A stretch of 64,000 nt of DNA from positions 620,001 to 684,000 of the forward strand of contig CAWIKY010000006.1 of the NCBI GenBank assembly GCA_963836905.1, read 5' to 3'. The position numbers and the translations under genes were made by a program. Position 1 is the stretch's first letter, and each line of letters begins with the position of its first letter. The notes under the pieces were generated by a model. The model had not been told where the DNA came from, ran no database searches, and was given only the letters and a program-made list of their open reading frames with translations. The DNA comes from CAWIKY01 sp963836905 (GTDB lineage: Bacteria; Pseudomonadota; Alphaproteobacteria; Caulobacterales; Hyphomonadaceae). Positions 26,124 through 34,859 of this stretch are shown here, piece by piece.

Positions 26124-26362
26124 ATGTCCGCACCCACCGCGAGCGCGATTGAAGCCGAAGCCCGGCAGGTCAACGGAGACCTGAACCTGCTCAAGCCGGC
26201 TGCACTGCCCTACCTGCTCCCATGTTCATTGCTGCGAACTTTGACGGGGCAAACATCGGAGCCGAGTTTCGCAAACAGGGCGACCTTCTGGACGCAGAAG
26301 CACTCGGTCTTATCGGTCTTCGCAAGAACACGAAGTTCAGCCGCCAGGCCATGACTGGTTGA
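26124..26362 (+). CDS. hypothetical plus-strand cassette protein 1 (frameshift)
   Basis: Starts with a strong ribosome site and encodes MSAPTASAIEAEARQVNGDL. The frame that looks coding afterwards is MFIAANFDGANIGAEFRKQG to FSRQAMTG (from 26222), one shift away near 26215. The two parts may also be separate short genes. It is the first of three genes on the strand opposite to the rest of the early region. No family recognised. Confidence 0.42.
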
Positions 26363-26774
26363 CGGAGAAGGGCCGCAAGGACCCGATGGGCAGCTACGAA
26401 ATGATCGCGCGCTTCATCTGTCGGGGCATGTGGGAAAAGCGCAGGGCCTTCGATTACAACCCCGGAATGGAAGCGTGGTTTCCCTATTTTGTCATTAAAC
26501 CCGGTCCCGATGAGCATCCATGCCCAGGAGCATCGGTGAAGAACGGATACTGAAAGCTGGCAAATACCCCATCAAACCTTATTCCGGTTGCCCGGACCGC
26601 TACTGCGCCTGCTCGGCACAACAACTGCCCCGCTTGCGCGCGAAGGAGCGCGGGCTCGAAGTGCCACCCTACGGCCCTCTGGTCGATGATCCGGAGATTC
26701 GTTATGCGGTGGAACGGCAAGTAATTGTTGAGGTCAATCGAAACCCCCGGCACCTTCAAGGCTGGGGTGGATGA
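26359..26774 (+). CDS. plus-strand cassette protein 2 with Cys ribbon (frameshift)
   Basis: The first frame, starting at a TTG that overlaps the previous stop, encodes RKDPMGSYEMIARFICRGMW, then GMEAWFPYFVIKPGPDEHPC. After a shift near 26555 it continues with YPIKPYSGCPDRYCACSAQQ and a polar end. The pattern C-P ... G-C-P-D-R-Y-C-A-C resembles a small metal-binding ribbon. Family not recognised; the annotation as one gene is inference from this split motif. Confidence 0.42.
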
Positions 26775-26937
26775 TGCCGTGATCGAAGAGGCGCGCGCAC
26801 CGACCGCTGATAAGCCGCCGCAGAAAGCGATCAAGGACTATACCGCGAAGGACTGGGGAGAGGCGGCGGGCGGCTGCGCCGTCCTCGTGGTCGGGGTGCT
26901 CTTCGTCCTGATGGTTCTCGGTGCTTTGCTCGGCTGA
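26767..26937 (+). CDS. plus-strand cassette protein 3, small membrane protein
   Basis: A 56-residue protein with a polar N-terminal half and a C-terminal membrane helix (AVLVVGVLFVLMVLGALLG). A GTG start (26767) overlaps the previous stop by 8 nt. Tail-anchored or single-span topology. Small membrane proteins of this type in prophages can block superinfection, but that is only a possibility here. Confidence 0.5.
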   Translation: MDDAVIEEARAPTADKPPQKAIKDYTAKDWGEAAGGCAVLVVGVLFVLMVLGALLG

Positions 26938-26947
26938 CCCGGAAGGA

Positions 26948-26969
26948 GGTGTTGCCATAAGGCAATACC
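26948..26969. repeat. hairpin with TTGCC-ATAA-GGCAA core, copy 2
   Basis: GGTGTTGCC-ATAA-GGCAATACC, an 8-of-9 paired stem with the same ATAA loop and core as the copy at 27425-27452. It lies between the ends of the plus-strand cassette and the antirepressor gene, and could be a bidirectional barrier or a protein site. It has no T-tract. Confidence 0.45.
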
Positions 26970-26982
26970 TCACAGCATCCAC

Positions 26983-27609
26983 TTAGAACAGGCTGGGCGT
27001 CTGCGGGCAGAGGGTGCCGCAGGACTTCGGCACGGCAATGGAGGCGTGCCATCCTGCGGCGGCGTTTCAGCGCGCCGATCTCGATCAGCTCCCCGATGAT
27101 CTCTGCCACCTTCCAGCGTGGCTGTGAGCATTTGGCCGCAACCCATTCGAAGTTCAGACCGGCCTCGACCAGCATCTTGATCTTCGCGCGAACCGGTTTC
27201 CGGGTCAGAAGCTCCGTCACCAGACCGGAGCGCAGGGCTATTCGGGGCTCCATGACGTGATCGGTCCAGTAGCGGTGAAGGACGATGTGGCTTTCCCGTT
27301 GATAGCGAACCAGCTTCTCGCGCACCTCGTCTTTCACCTTTTGCTCGGGCTGATCGTCATCAGCCATCCGCTGAGCTGGTAGGCCGCCAGAAAAAGGGTC
27401 TCTTGCTGACGGACACCATCGATAGGCAGCGTTGCCATAAGGCAACGCTGCCGTACCGTATCGTCGCGTTCGAGTTTCCGGAATTGCGGTGACCAAGCGA
27501 GCCCTAGATTTTGGCAAATCGGTCGCATCGCTACGTAGGGCACCCCATCCTTTTCGATCAGGGTGATCGTTGTCCCCTCGAACGGGACTCTCATCACTGC
27601 AGCCGTCAT
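26983..27609 (-). CDS. phage antirepressor, P22 Ant N-terminal type (frameshifts)
   Basis: The first frame is MRVPFEGTTITLIEKDGVPY, VAMRPICQNLGLAWSPQFRK, then LFLAAYQLSGWLMTI, the P22_AR_N domain. It shifts near 27350 to EVREKLVRYQRESHIVLHRY and a C-terminal part with GLNFEWVAAKCSQPRWKVAE (a possible winged helix). A last shift near 27050 gives the proposed stop. The family inactivates or bypasses prophage repressors. It lies between gemA and the plus-strand cassette. Confidence 0.7.
27425..27452. repeat. perfect 12-bp inverted repeat inside antirepressor gene, copy 1
   Basis: GGCAGCGTTGCC-ATAA-GGCAACGCTGCC, a perfect 12-bp stem with a 4-nt loop within the coding part of the antirepressor. 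The core TTGCCATAAGGCAA recurs at 26952-26965. Confidence 0.6.
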
Positions 27610-27740
27610 GTCGGCCTCCTTTTAACCCGGCGCGGGATGCGGCGGGGATCTCGTTGACCGCGTGGCAGCAGGGCGCAGCGTCAGTCCCGCGCAGCCCTGT
27701 CCGGTGGGTCGTGTTCAGAAGGCGAGCGTCAGCCGCCATC

Positions 27741-28198
27741 TCAGGCGTCCTCTGCCTTTGTGTCGTCGCCGACAGGAGCCACGCGCGCGTTCCAGCTCTT
27801 GAGAGCTTCGATCACGTCATTGGCTTGCTCCGGCGAAAGGAAGTCCGGGTCGTCGACGCCTGTCATGCGGCGGACGAACGGGCGCACCGATTTGATCTTC
27901 ACGCGCTTGGCATCATAGAGGGCCAGCCAGAGCGCCCAGATTTCCGCGATTGCGGGTTAGCGCTCTTGCGCACCGCTTTTGTCGGCTTGAACCCCAGCCG
28001 CTGCATCTCCTTCAGCACGTCTTCGAGCGGTGAGATGCCGAGCGTTTTGGCGCTTGAGACACCCGCCACGCGCTGGAGAAGGGCGCGATAATCGCCCTCA
28101 TCCATACCCAGTTCTTTGCGGGCAATGTGGAGCTTGGCCAGAAGGGCGCGGCGATAGCCACCGCGCCCGCCTTTCGTAAAGGGACGGTAGCCGCTCAT
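27741..28198 (-). CDS. gemA: GemA family protein, DUF1018 (frameshift)
   Basis: About 150 residues. The start RALLAKLHIARKELGMDEGD, LLQRVAGVSSAKTLGISPLE, and after a shift near 27955 the C-terminal LWLALYDAKRVKIKSVRPFV and KRMTGVDD-like block (here RRMTGVDDPDFLSPEQANDV) are the GemA/DUF1018 signature. In Mu, GemA modulates host gene expression. ATGA overlap with the gene upstream. Confidence 0.85.
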
Positions 28199-28371
28199 GA
28201 CGCTGCCGCCTCGGCCCGCTCCTGATCGACGCGCCTCTGCAAGGCAGCGATGTTGCGCACCGTCGTCAGCGTTTCCTGCAGCGCGTAAGCGGCTTTCTCC
28301 CAGCGTCGGTCACGCATGAGCCTGATCGCCAGAGCGAGGTCCTTTTCGATGTCGGTGACAAGATCGTTCAT
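28195..28371 (-). CDS. small hypothetical early phage protein
   Basis: A 58-residue helical protein, MNDLVTDIEKDLALAIRLMR to DQERAEAAAS, with 4-nt overlaps at both ends (gemA downstream, the 154-aa gene upstream). The overlaps and GC-rich third positions show it is real. No family recognised. Confidence 0.62.
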   Translation of the reverse strand: MNDLVTDIEKDLALAIRLMRDRRWEKAAYALQETLTTVRNIAALQRRVDQERAEAAAS

Positions 28372-28832
28372 GCCACCGCCCCTTTGGCAGGTGCGCGCAG
28401 GGTGGGCGCGGCCTGCCGGGCATCGCCGCGGTTGGCGATATCGTGGAGAGCGCGGACGGTCGGCGCACTGTGATTTGCCGCCAGACCGTGGCGGCGCATC
28501 TCACCGAGGGCGTCGCTGACCGCGAGACGGACGATGATCTCTTCGCCCTGCTTCAGCGCGGCGGTGATCCGCGCCACACTCGGCATGATCGGATCATCGG
28601 CTTCCAGCACCAACGGTTTGCCGACCGACCGGATGTGTTCGAGGCGTTTGGCTGCCACGACCAGCGTCAAGGCCGTCTCGCTGGGAACGAACCGGCGACC
28701 GTGCTTGTCTTCGGCAGCAAGCGCCACGACCTGAGCCGCCCGGATCTGATCGACCGTGAACAATTCCCGCAATTCGAGCACGGAGTCTGCGACCGCGCGC
28801 ATGTCGTGCGTGACCGGATATTTGTCCGTCAT
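28368..28832 (-). CDS. hypothetical early phage protein
   Basis: A 154-residue soluble, mostly helical protein (SVLELRELFTVDQIRAAQVV, RFVPSETALTLVVAAKRLEH). The second half has VRLAVSDALGEMRRHGLAAN. No motif that gives a function. It sits between gam and gemA, in the semi-essential early region of Mu-like phages, and overlaps both neighbours. Confidence 0.6.
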   Translation of the reverse strand: MTDKYPVTHDMRAVADSVLELRELFTVDQIRAAQVVALAAEDKHGRRFVPSETALTLVVAAKRLEHIRSVGKPLVLEADDPIMPSVARITAALKQGEEIIVRLAVSDALGEMRRHGLAANHSAPTVRALHDIANRGDARQAAPTLRAPAKGAVA

Positions 28833-29352
28833 GTCGACCTCCCTTCGGAGATCGCCTGATTGACCGGCTCAATGACAAAGTCCTCGCCAGCGCTCGAGAT
28901 CGAGACACCCTTGATCTCGGCGGCGATGGCCGGCTCACCGAGCAATGCATCCTTGTTGATCTCCTCCTTGACGCGAATGAAGCGTGCAAAGCCCATGGCT
29001 TTGAGCCGCGCCAGAAGGTCCGCCGCCTTGCCGGTGATCCGCACGCTGGGCGGCCGCTGCCGCCAGCGCACCGTCCCGACGCCGAGATCCACAGTTTTGG
29101 ACTTCCGCGTCAGCTCCACGCGGTTGGCCTCAGCCCGGCGTGGATGCCAGTCTCAAGACGGGTCAGCTCGTCTTTCACCGGCGAAGCCTTGTTCTCAGCC
29201 TCCTCCTTGATGCGGCTGATCTGGTCGTTCATGCCGAGCTTGATGGCCTCGGCTTCGCGTGATCGCTCACCGAACTGGCGCAGCCAGTCGCGGGCGTCTT
29301 CAAGTGATTGGGGCGCGGCAACCGCAACCCTCTTGGTACGTGTCTTGCTCAT
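28829..29352 (-). CDS. gam: host-nuclease inhibitor Gam (frameshift)
   Basis: Reconstructed from two frames joined near 29140. The first has SLEDARDWLRQFGERSREAE, then LGMNDQISRIKEEAENKASP. The second has SKTVDLGVGTVRWRQRPPSV, ADLLARLKAMGFARFIRVKE and INKDAL. The VxLxxGxVxWRxxPPSV and G-F-x-R-F-I-R-V-K-E-E-I-N-K blocks are those of Mu Gam, which binds DNA ends as a Ku-like dimer and protects them from exonucleases. Position after MuB and one small gene is as in Mu. Confidence 0.88.
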
Positions 29353-29354
29353 AT

Positions 29355-29687
29355 CTATCGCTCCTCAAAAAAGGCTTGCAGGGACCCTCGGCGAACATTC
29401 GCCGGGGGCAGGAAGGTGATGTTGTCGGCAGGCTCTGGCTCGTAGGCAGGCACCGGCGTGACCGGTGTCGGCGGCGGCGGGGGCACCATCTCCGGCTCAT
29501 GGCCGTCGCCGGTGTCACGCAAGCATATGAGGATATCGATGCTGAGGGCGACGCGTGCCAGCTCGTCGATGGCCAGTTTCATCGCTTCGGGCGGGATGGG
29601 CCCGCTGGCGTATTGAGCGCGCAGGCTTACTGCGGTCATGCAAACGCTGCGGGCTAGCTGTGCCAGTAGGGCGTGATCGCGGGTCAT
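29355..29687 (-). CDS. hypothetical early protein with Pro-rich tail
   Basis: A 110-residue protein. The N-terminal half is helical (MTRDHALLAQLARSVCMTAV, LAIDELARVALSIDILICLR); the C-terminal half has a proline run (VPPPPPTPVTPVPAYEPEPA). ATG chosen at 29685-29687, overlapping the MuB stop. It lies 2 nt before the gam start. No family recognised. Confidence 0.6.
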   Translation of the reverse strand: MTRDHALLAQLARSVCMTAVSLRAQYASGPIPPEAMKLAIDELARVALSIDILICLRDTGDGHEPEMVPPPPPTPVTPVPAYEPEPADNITFLPPANVRRGSLQAFFEER

Positions 29688-30649
29688 GCTGCACCTCGCG
29701 GGCTCGTGGAGAGCTGCGACCATGCGGTCCTGATATCCTCCAGCGTCGGGGCCATCTCTGCGCTGAGAACGAACGCCAGTTTCAGAACCTTTGTGACACC
29801 GCGCAGGGCACCGGGCTTTTCTGAAACCATGCGCAAGAACTTGACGATCTGCGGGTCTTCGATCCCCCACGCACGGGCGAGAACGACGACATCTTCGGCA
29901 ACAGGCTTGGCCTGACTGAACCGGATGCCCAGTCGACTGGTAACCTGCGGATGAATACCTTTCTCGCCGACACCTGCGAACCGCACGAAGAGGTCTTCGT
30001 TGCCGACGATTGCCAGCGCGCATCCCGTACGGTCGTGCAGGCTACGCAGCTCCTCGATGGCGTTGACACTCAGGTGCTGAGCCTCGTCAACAATCAGGAA
30101 GGCATGGTTCGCGATCAGTTTGGCAGCGACATCTGAGGCGAGCCGCTGCGGTGTGCCTTTGGCGTTCGGAACGCCGAGCTGGTCGAGGATCGCCATCAGC
30201 ATCGGCTGAATGCCGGATGCGGAGGGTGAGGCGGTTGCCACATAGACCTGCGACCGGCTGCGGGCATACTCACGCACCGAAGCCGTCTTGCCGATGCCTG
30301 GACCGCCCGATACCATCACGAAATCATCCAAGTGATGAGCGTATTTCAGACGCGTCAGGATCGTTGTCGCCGTAGGTGTCGGCTGAAAACCGGGGGTCGA
30401 GGGTGTCGCTTCGATCATGGCTGCGCGCTCGTCGCGCGAGGCAAGCCATGTTTCGACGCGTGTAGCGACGGCCTGATCGTCCCCCTTGTATTCGCCCTTC
30501 GTCCACGGCTGCAGCGTGCCGACCGGTATCCCGCTCTCGGCGGTGATTTGCGACCAGGAGAGCGAAAGCCTGTCGCGCAGGTCGAGGACGCGCTGCCGGA
30601 GATCGTCCAGCGCCTCCACCGTGTAGGTTTTGCCTTTTGTCAGTGTCAT
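29684..30649 (-). CDS. MuB-like target selection ATPase
   Basis: A 321-residue AAA+ ATPase of the MuB family. The N-terminal part is a helix-turn-helix (SWSQITAESGIPVGTLQPWT). The P-loop is GGPGIGKTAS (about residues 118-127) and Walker B is AFLIVDEAQHL. It forms filaments on target DNA, prevents insertion into the phage itself and stimulates the transposase. Intact. Shine-Dalgarno AAGGA in front; a 72-nt gap separates it from MuA. Confidence 0.92.
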   Translation of the reverse strand: MTLTKGKTYTVEALDDLRQRVLDLRDRLSLSWSQITAESGIPVGTLQPWTKGEYKGDDQAVATRVETWLASRDERAAMIEATPSTPGFQPTPTATTILTRLKYAHHLDDFVMVSGGPGIGKTASVREYARSRSQVYVATASPSASGIQPMLMAILDQLGVPNAKGTPQRLASDVAAKLIANHAFLIVDEAQHLSVNAIEELRSLHDRTGCALAIVGNEDLFVRFAGVGEKGIHPQVTSRLGIRFSQAKPVAEDVVVLARAWGIEDPQIVKFLRMVSEKPGALRGVTKVLKLAFVLSAEMAPTLEDIRTAWSQLSTSPRGAA

Positions 30650-30675
30650 GTTATGCGATCCTTGCTTTGACTGCA

Positions 30676-30702
30676 GGCCCGCTTCGGCGGGTCCTTTTTT
30701 TT
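30676..30702 (+). terminator. intrinsic terminator on the plus strand between MuA and MuB
   Basis: GGCCCGC-TTCG-GCGGGTC followed by CC and eight T (30695-30702). It has a 7-bp stem with one G-T pair and a stable UUCG-type loop. It would stop transcripts that move rightward, against the direction of the surrounding genes. Confidence 0.55.
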
Positions 30703-30721
30703 CCGGTTGGGCCGGTCTCCC

Positions 30722-32678
30722 TCATTCGACGACACGCGGTCGCCATCCGCCTGAAACACGGGCTAGCCCGCGCTCAAGCTGATCTTCGATGTCTCTGTGA
30801 TCTTCCGGCTCCATGGCGATGGCCGCCGATGACCCTGTCTGCGGGCGCACCATGCGCACGACGCGCGCCGGTGCTTCCTCGGGTGCGTCGAAATCGGGCA
30901 ACATCGCAGCAACCTGATCGGGCGTGAGGTGGCGTTCGGCTGCCGTCTTCGCGTCTACAGCTTTGCGATAGGCCTTGCGGGCGCGGGCATGGTCGCGGGC
31001 AGCCGCCATATCGTCGAAACCCGCACGCTCGATCTGCGGAGCGGCGCAGAGATAATCGCCGGATCGCGCATAGACATGTACGTCGCGGGTGAGGTCGTCG
31101 GGGTCGAACCGTGCGATGAGCTTCTCACCGGCATAGGCCGCCATGGCCTCGCTCCAGTAACGGTTTCCGAGAAGCCGGATCGAACCGTTGCGCTTGTCGG
31201 TCGAGACGCTCTCGGCCGCGAGCAGGCACATCCGCAGCTGCTCTTCGCTGGCCCGTCGGATCGGTTGTTCCTGATAACTTGCAAAAAACGCGGCATCGAG
31301 GCTTCGGCCAGCACAGACCTCGCTGCGTCGTCCAGTCCGAGCGTTGTGATCCTTGATGCCTTCCGAAACGAGCTTGCGGAATGTCTCGATAGGTACTGCT
31401 TTCAAGCCGTAATTCTCCGGCTTCGCATCGGGGCGGTTTCCGGTATACGCACCCTCGAATGCCGGTTGACGCGCAATGTGATCGCACATGTCGCGGAACG
31501 CCCGCTCGATGGGCTTCGACTGTCCTGAATAGGGCAGCGTAAATCGTACATCGCAGCCGAACGCCTTGAGAATGCCGAGCGGCTCTTCCTCGCGTATCTT
31601 GAACCTGAAACGGTTGCGCGCACCGCCCGAAATCTTTTTCGAGGCGAACGCTCGGCCATTGTCCAGGTAGACCGCGTCCGGGATGCCGTAATTGGCGAAC
31701 ACATCACCAAAAGCGAGGCGAGTGACTTCGGTGTTTTCGCTGCGATCAAACCGCCAGCCCAGAAACTTCCCGGAATAGAGGTCCTGAATGGCGACCATCA
31801 TCGGACGCTCGACCTTGCCGTCTTCCCAGCGGACGAACACGTCCCACTTGTGCCCGTCGGCGTTGACGGCCTGCAGGGCGCGAAGGTGGGCGCGGGTCCG
31901 TTCCTGCGCAGGGAAGGCGTCCTTCACCCGTTCGGCACCGCCCCGCGCGCGCATGACAACGAGCGGGTCGATGGCCTTGATCTTGCGGTGAAGGGTCTTC
32001 TTGGAAGGCAGCGTCCACGGACTCGGCGGCAGCCACTCTTAGCAGGCGCTGAAAGCAGCTTTCGAAGCTGGGTCTTGAAGGCCGCAAATAGTCCGATTTG
32101 AGGTACTCGATGGCAGCCTTGGAAACCGACCGCACGCGGAGAACCGGTGCTGCGATAGGCGTCTGCCAGCGCAGGCAGCCAATCGGTCCGGTGAAGGCGA
32201 TTGACGGTCGCAATCCAGCCGCGCAGCGCGCTGGCAGAAGGGGCGTTAGCGGTTCGCGTACGGTAAAGTGCAATCGCGACATTCTGGCTTGAGACGTCTT
32301 CTGCCCTTAGCTTCAGGACGCCGACGACATGTTCGAGCCGCTCGTGGGCGCGTGCCTTGGCCACCTCTGAAAGGCTTTCGAAGCGCGCCCAGGGAGACGC
32401 CTCGGCTGAGGCGGCTTCGGTTGTTTTGTCTTTGGGTTTCGGACTTCGCCGGAGCCTGCCTGCTTCATCAGCGCCATCTGCGCGCATGTCGGCAGAACGG
32501 TCAGATGATATTCCCAGCCGCCACCGCGACCTGCCCGTTTGCGCGCCAGTGGCTTGCCGTGACGGGTGCGGGTGCTCCAGTTCTCGCGCCGTGCTCGATC
32601 AACGACTCCGGTCCGGGACGGCGGAAGGTCAGGCAGCTTGGCCTCAGCCAGCTCGGCAGGAGAGAACCACTCCTTCAT
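30722..32678 (-). CDS. DDE transposase MuA-like (frameshifts)
   Basis: About 650 residues, as in Mu A (663). Domain order: Mu-type helix-turn-helix (MKEWFSPAELAEAKLPDLPP to GRGGGWEYHLTVLP), second DNA-binding part (EASPWARFESLSEVAKARAH), and the catalytic core with D in HKWDVFVRWEDG, D in DAVYLDNGRAFAS and E in SKPIERAFRDMC. A beta-barrel (RNGSIRLLGNRYWSEAMAAY) and a C-terminal region that meets MuB follow. Shifts near 32445, 32120 and 32020 break the N-terminal half; the core is intact. The start overlaps the previous stop (ATGA). Confidence 0.88.
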
Positions 32679-33037
32679 GACAGGAGCCCGCTTAACAACC
32701 GCATTACCAGCCAGCTTCGGTCCTCGCGGCCAAGCGCTTCGACGGCTGCCCACAACTGCTCTCTCGACCCGCTCGCGTTGGCAATGGCGGTACCGATATG
32801 GTCCGGCGAGATGAGGCCACGGACAGAGAGAGCGATCTGCGCTTCTACCGGCAGCAGTGTGAAATGGTACTCCCGCCCGCCGCCACGACCCTTGCGCTTG
32901 CGCGCGAGAGATACACCGTTAAGACTGCGATCCTTCCACGCTTCGCGACGGACACGATGGCTCATCGCCGAGCGCGTAGACGGTAGGTCTGGTAGCCCGG
33001 CGTCAGCCAGCTCGGCAGGAGAGAACCATTCCCTCAC
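32675..33037 (-). CDS. stand-alone Mu-type HTH protein, duplicate of transposase N-terminus
   Basis: A 120-residue protein. The first 70 residues (REWFSPAELADAGLPDLPST to GRGGGREYHFTLLP) are about 60 percent identical to the N-terminus of the transposase encoded next to it. The rest is a short helical tail. The GTG at 33035-33037 is preferred because it overlaps the upstream stop (GTGA) and mirrors the transposase start. In Mu the same fold is shared by the repressor and transposase and binds the operator/enhancer, so a regulatory role is likely. Confidence 0.75.
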   Translation of the reverse strand: MREWFSPAELADAGLPDLPSTRSAMSHRVRREAWKDRSLNGVSLARKRKGRGGGREYHFTLLPVEAQIALSVRGLISPDHIGTAIANASGSREQLWAAVEALGREDRSWLVMRLLSGLLS

Positions 33038-33823
33038 TTCTTGAGCGCCGAATGAAGCTGAGTGATCAGCCATTTCTGGTCTTGGACGTCGAGCTTCAGC
33101 GCCGCACCCAGCACCCGGGTTCGGATGGCATGGCTGTCGGTCTCTGGTTCGGACCTGACCGACCGCAGTGCCTCCTTAATCCGGAAGTCCGTGCCATCGC
33201 CGATCTGGTGGATCAGGGCCGTGCGGGCATCATCTGGCAGTCGCGCGACCTTCAGAAGCGCCGATTGCGTTTCGGCTCGCATCGGTTCCGCGCAGCCGCT
33301 CGAGCTCATCTCGCGGTATGGAACAGACCGCCACCGAACGCCTGATCGAACGCTCATCGAGATTGAGTTGCTTGGCAGCATACTTTGAAAAGGACGCCGC
33401 GTCCGTCTCATTGGTTTTGCTACCTCGACCGCCTTGCGCGCCTTGCTTCGTTTCTGGATGCAAGCGCTCATAAATGGCCTTCCACTCGGCAAGAAACACT
33501 GCTCGATCAATCGGGTCGAGATCCACGCGTCGCAGGTTCTCGCCAATCTCCATCATCAGCGCTTCTTCGCCGTCGCGAGGCGCGACCAGCTTCGCGCTGA
33601 TCATTGGGCGTTCGAGTATCTGCATGGCCCGCAGCCGGTGCCCGCCCGCAATCAGCAGGTAAGTGCTCTCATCAGTTTTGGTGACGATGATGGGCTGCAG
33701 CTGGCCATGCTCTGCAATAGCGCGGGCGAGCACCTGCGCCTTGTCTTCGTTCACCGGACGCAATCGCTTGGAGGCGTTCACGTCAGAGACCTTGATCTCG
33801 ATATAGTCGGGAAGCGAAATCAC
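33034..33823 (-). CDS. ParB/Sulfiredoxin-fold protein (frameshift)
   Basis: The N-terminal ParB domain is clear: LDYIEIKVSDV-like start (here SLPDYIEIKVSDVNASKRLR), AEHGQLQPIIV, then YLLIAGGHRLRAMQIL (the GGHRR-type box, CTP/NTP site) and MEIGENLRRVDLDPIDRAVF. A shift near 33290 leads to a C-terminal helical domain (VARLPDDARTALIHQIGDGT). ParB-like genes occur early in several transposable phages, where no partition partner is present. The start overlaps the Ner stop. Confidence 0.8.
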
Positions 33824-34115
33824 GCGCGGTCCTCGCCTTCTGCGAGAATCGCTTTGCTCTTACGCGCTGCATCAAGTTTTCTTTGTTCGAGAATGCGACT
33901 AAGTTGGCGCGTTCGTGAACCTTTCGGCCCGTATCTGTCCGGAAAAGCGACCGCAGGAGGCACGCCGATGTACTCACAGATCAGAATATCGACCTTCGGA
34001 CGCGGGCGCAGACTGCGCATCGGACATCGGATGGGGAAACGCCGACAAGCTCCGCGAAATTCTCCATAGTCCCCGCACGCTTGCGGATCTCGGCTTTGAT
34101 GTCTTCCTTATGCAT
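33820..34115 (-). CDS. ner: Ner-like (Nlp family) negative regulator (frameshift)
   Basis: Starts MHKEDIKAEIRKRAGTMENF, AELVGVSPSDVR and, after a shift near 34020, RPRPKVDILICEYIGVPPAV with FPDRYGPKG. The D-I-K-x-x-x-R-K-R and E-x-x-G-V-P-P-x-x-x-x-P-x-R-Y pattern is that of the Ner/Nlp family. In Mu, Ner is the first early gene and shuts down repressor and early transcription. It is the first gene of the minus-strand operon here, divergent from the repressor. Confidence 0.82.
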
Positions 34116-34214
34116 TGCTGAAGCTTTCGATCCGCAGGGGCAGATACGCCTAGAGGTATATTTATCGGGGCATTTAGGTCCATTATCACGAGACGCGTCA
34201 AGCCGGCTTTCGAA
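34116..34214. promoter_or_regulatory. divergent operator/promoter region between Ner and repressor
   Basis: A 99-nt AT-richer region between the two divergent regulators. On the minus strand a TTGACG (34201-34196) could be the -35 of the early promoter; the -10 is less clear (CCTAAA 17 nt away). The neighbouring TTCGAAATGTCGAA (34209-34222, overlapping the repressor start) is a partial dyad and a possible operator. Not proven by pattern alone. Confidence 0.38.
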
Positions 34215-34858
34215 ATGTCGAACACTTTTCGGAACGTATCCGAGTGCTGATTGACGGTTTCGGTGGGCCATCGGCCTTTTAGGAGGCTACCGGGTTCGGT
34301 AAAACGACCGTTCATAGCTGGACGAGTGGGAAGTCCGACCCGTCCCGCGAACGCCTCGTAAAGATGGCGCAGGTTCTGAAAGTGGATCTTGAATGGCTGG
34401 CCACCGGAGAGGGGCAACCGAATCGGGACCTCTCCAAAGGGGCGCTCATCGGGGTCTTCGATGCATCGCTCGCTGCAGGCGATGGCATGTTCATCCAGCG
34501 AACGTCACGGCTCGATGACATGGTTCTGCCGCTGACCCTCTTTCCGGGGCTCGCCAACTATCGCCCAGGCCAACTGCTGGGCCTCACCGTTCGCGGTGAC
34601 AGCATGGAGCCGGAGATACCGGACGGCTCGCTTGTCATCCTCGACCAGACCGATCGTGCGAGAGACAAGATCACCGAGGGGATTTACGCGCACGTTCTGG
34701 ACGATGTCGCCAGGCTTAAATGGATGGTGCGCGCGACGGATGGCATCCACATCCGTTCGGCCAATCGCGAACTCTATCCCGATGAGTTTCTGCCTGCAGA
34801 TCGCCAGCATGAGCTCAGCATCATCGGTCGATGCGTCGGGGTTCTGAAGGCGCTCTGA
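34215..34858 (+). CDS. phage repressor, HTH plus S24 peptidase domain (frameshift and in-frame TAG)
   Basis: A LexA/CI-type repressor. The N-terminal helix-turn-helix is read as MSNTF then SERIRVLIDGFGGPSAF, and after a TAG at 34280-34282 as EATGFGKTTVHSWTSGKSDP followed by SRERLVKMAQVLKVDLEWLA. The S24 domain has the Ser in RGDSMEPEIPDGSLVI and the Lys in VARLKWM, so autocleavage after DNA damage is likely. Starting at ATG 34215 requires one added T in the run 34226-34229. An open frame from ATG 34364 alone would lack most of the DNA-binding domain. Confidence 0.78.
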
Positions 34859-34859
34859 A

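Noticed and set aside
33034..33823. Plasmid or partition locus
   Set aside because: There is a ParB-like gene but no ParA gene, and it overlaps Ner and the HTH gene in a phage early operon.
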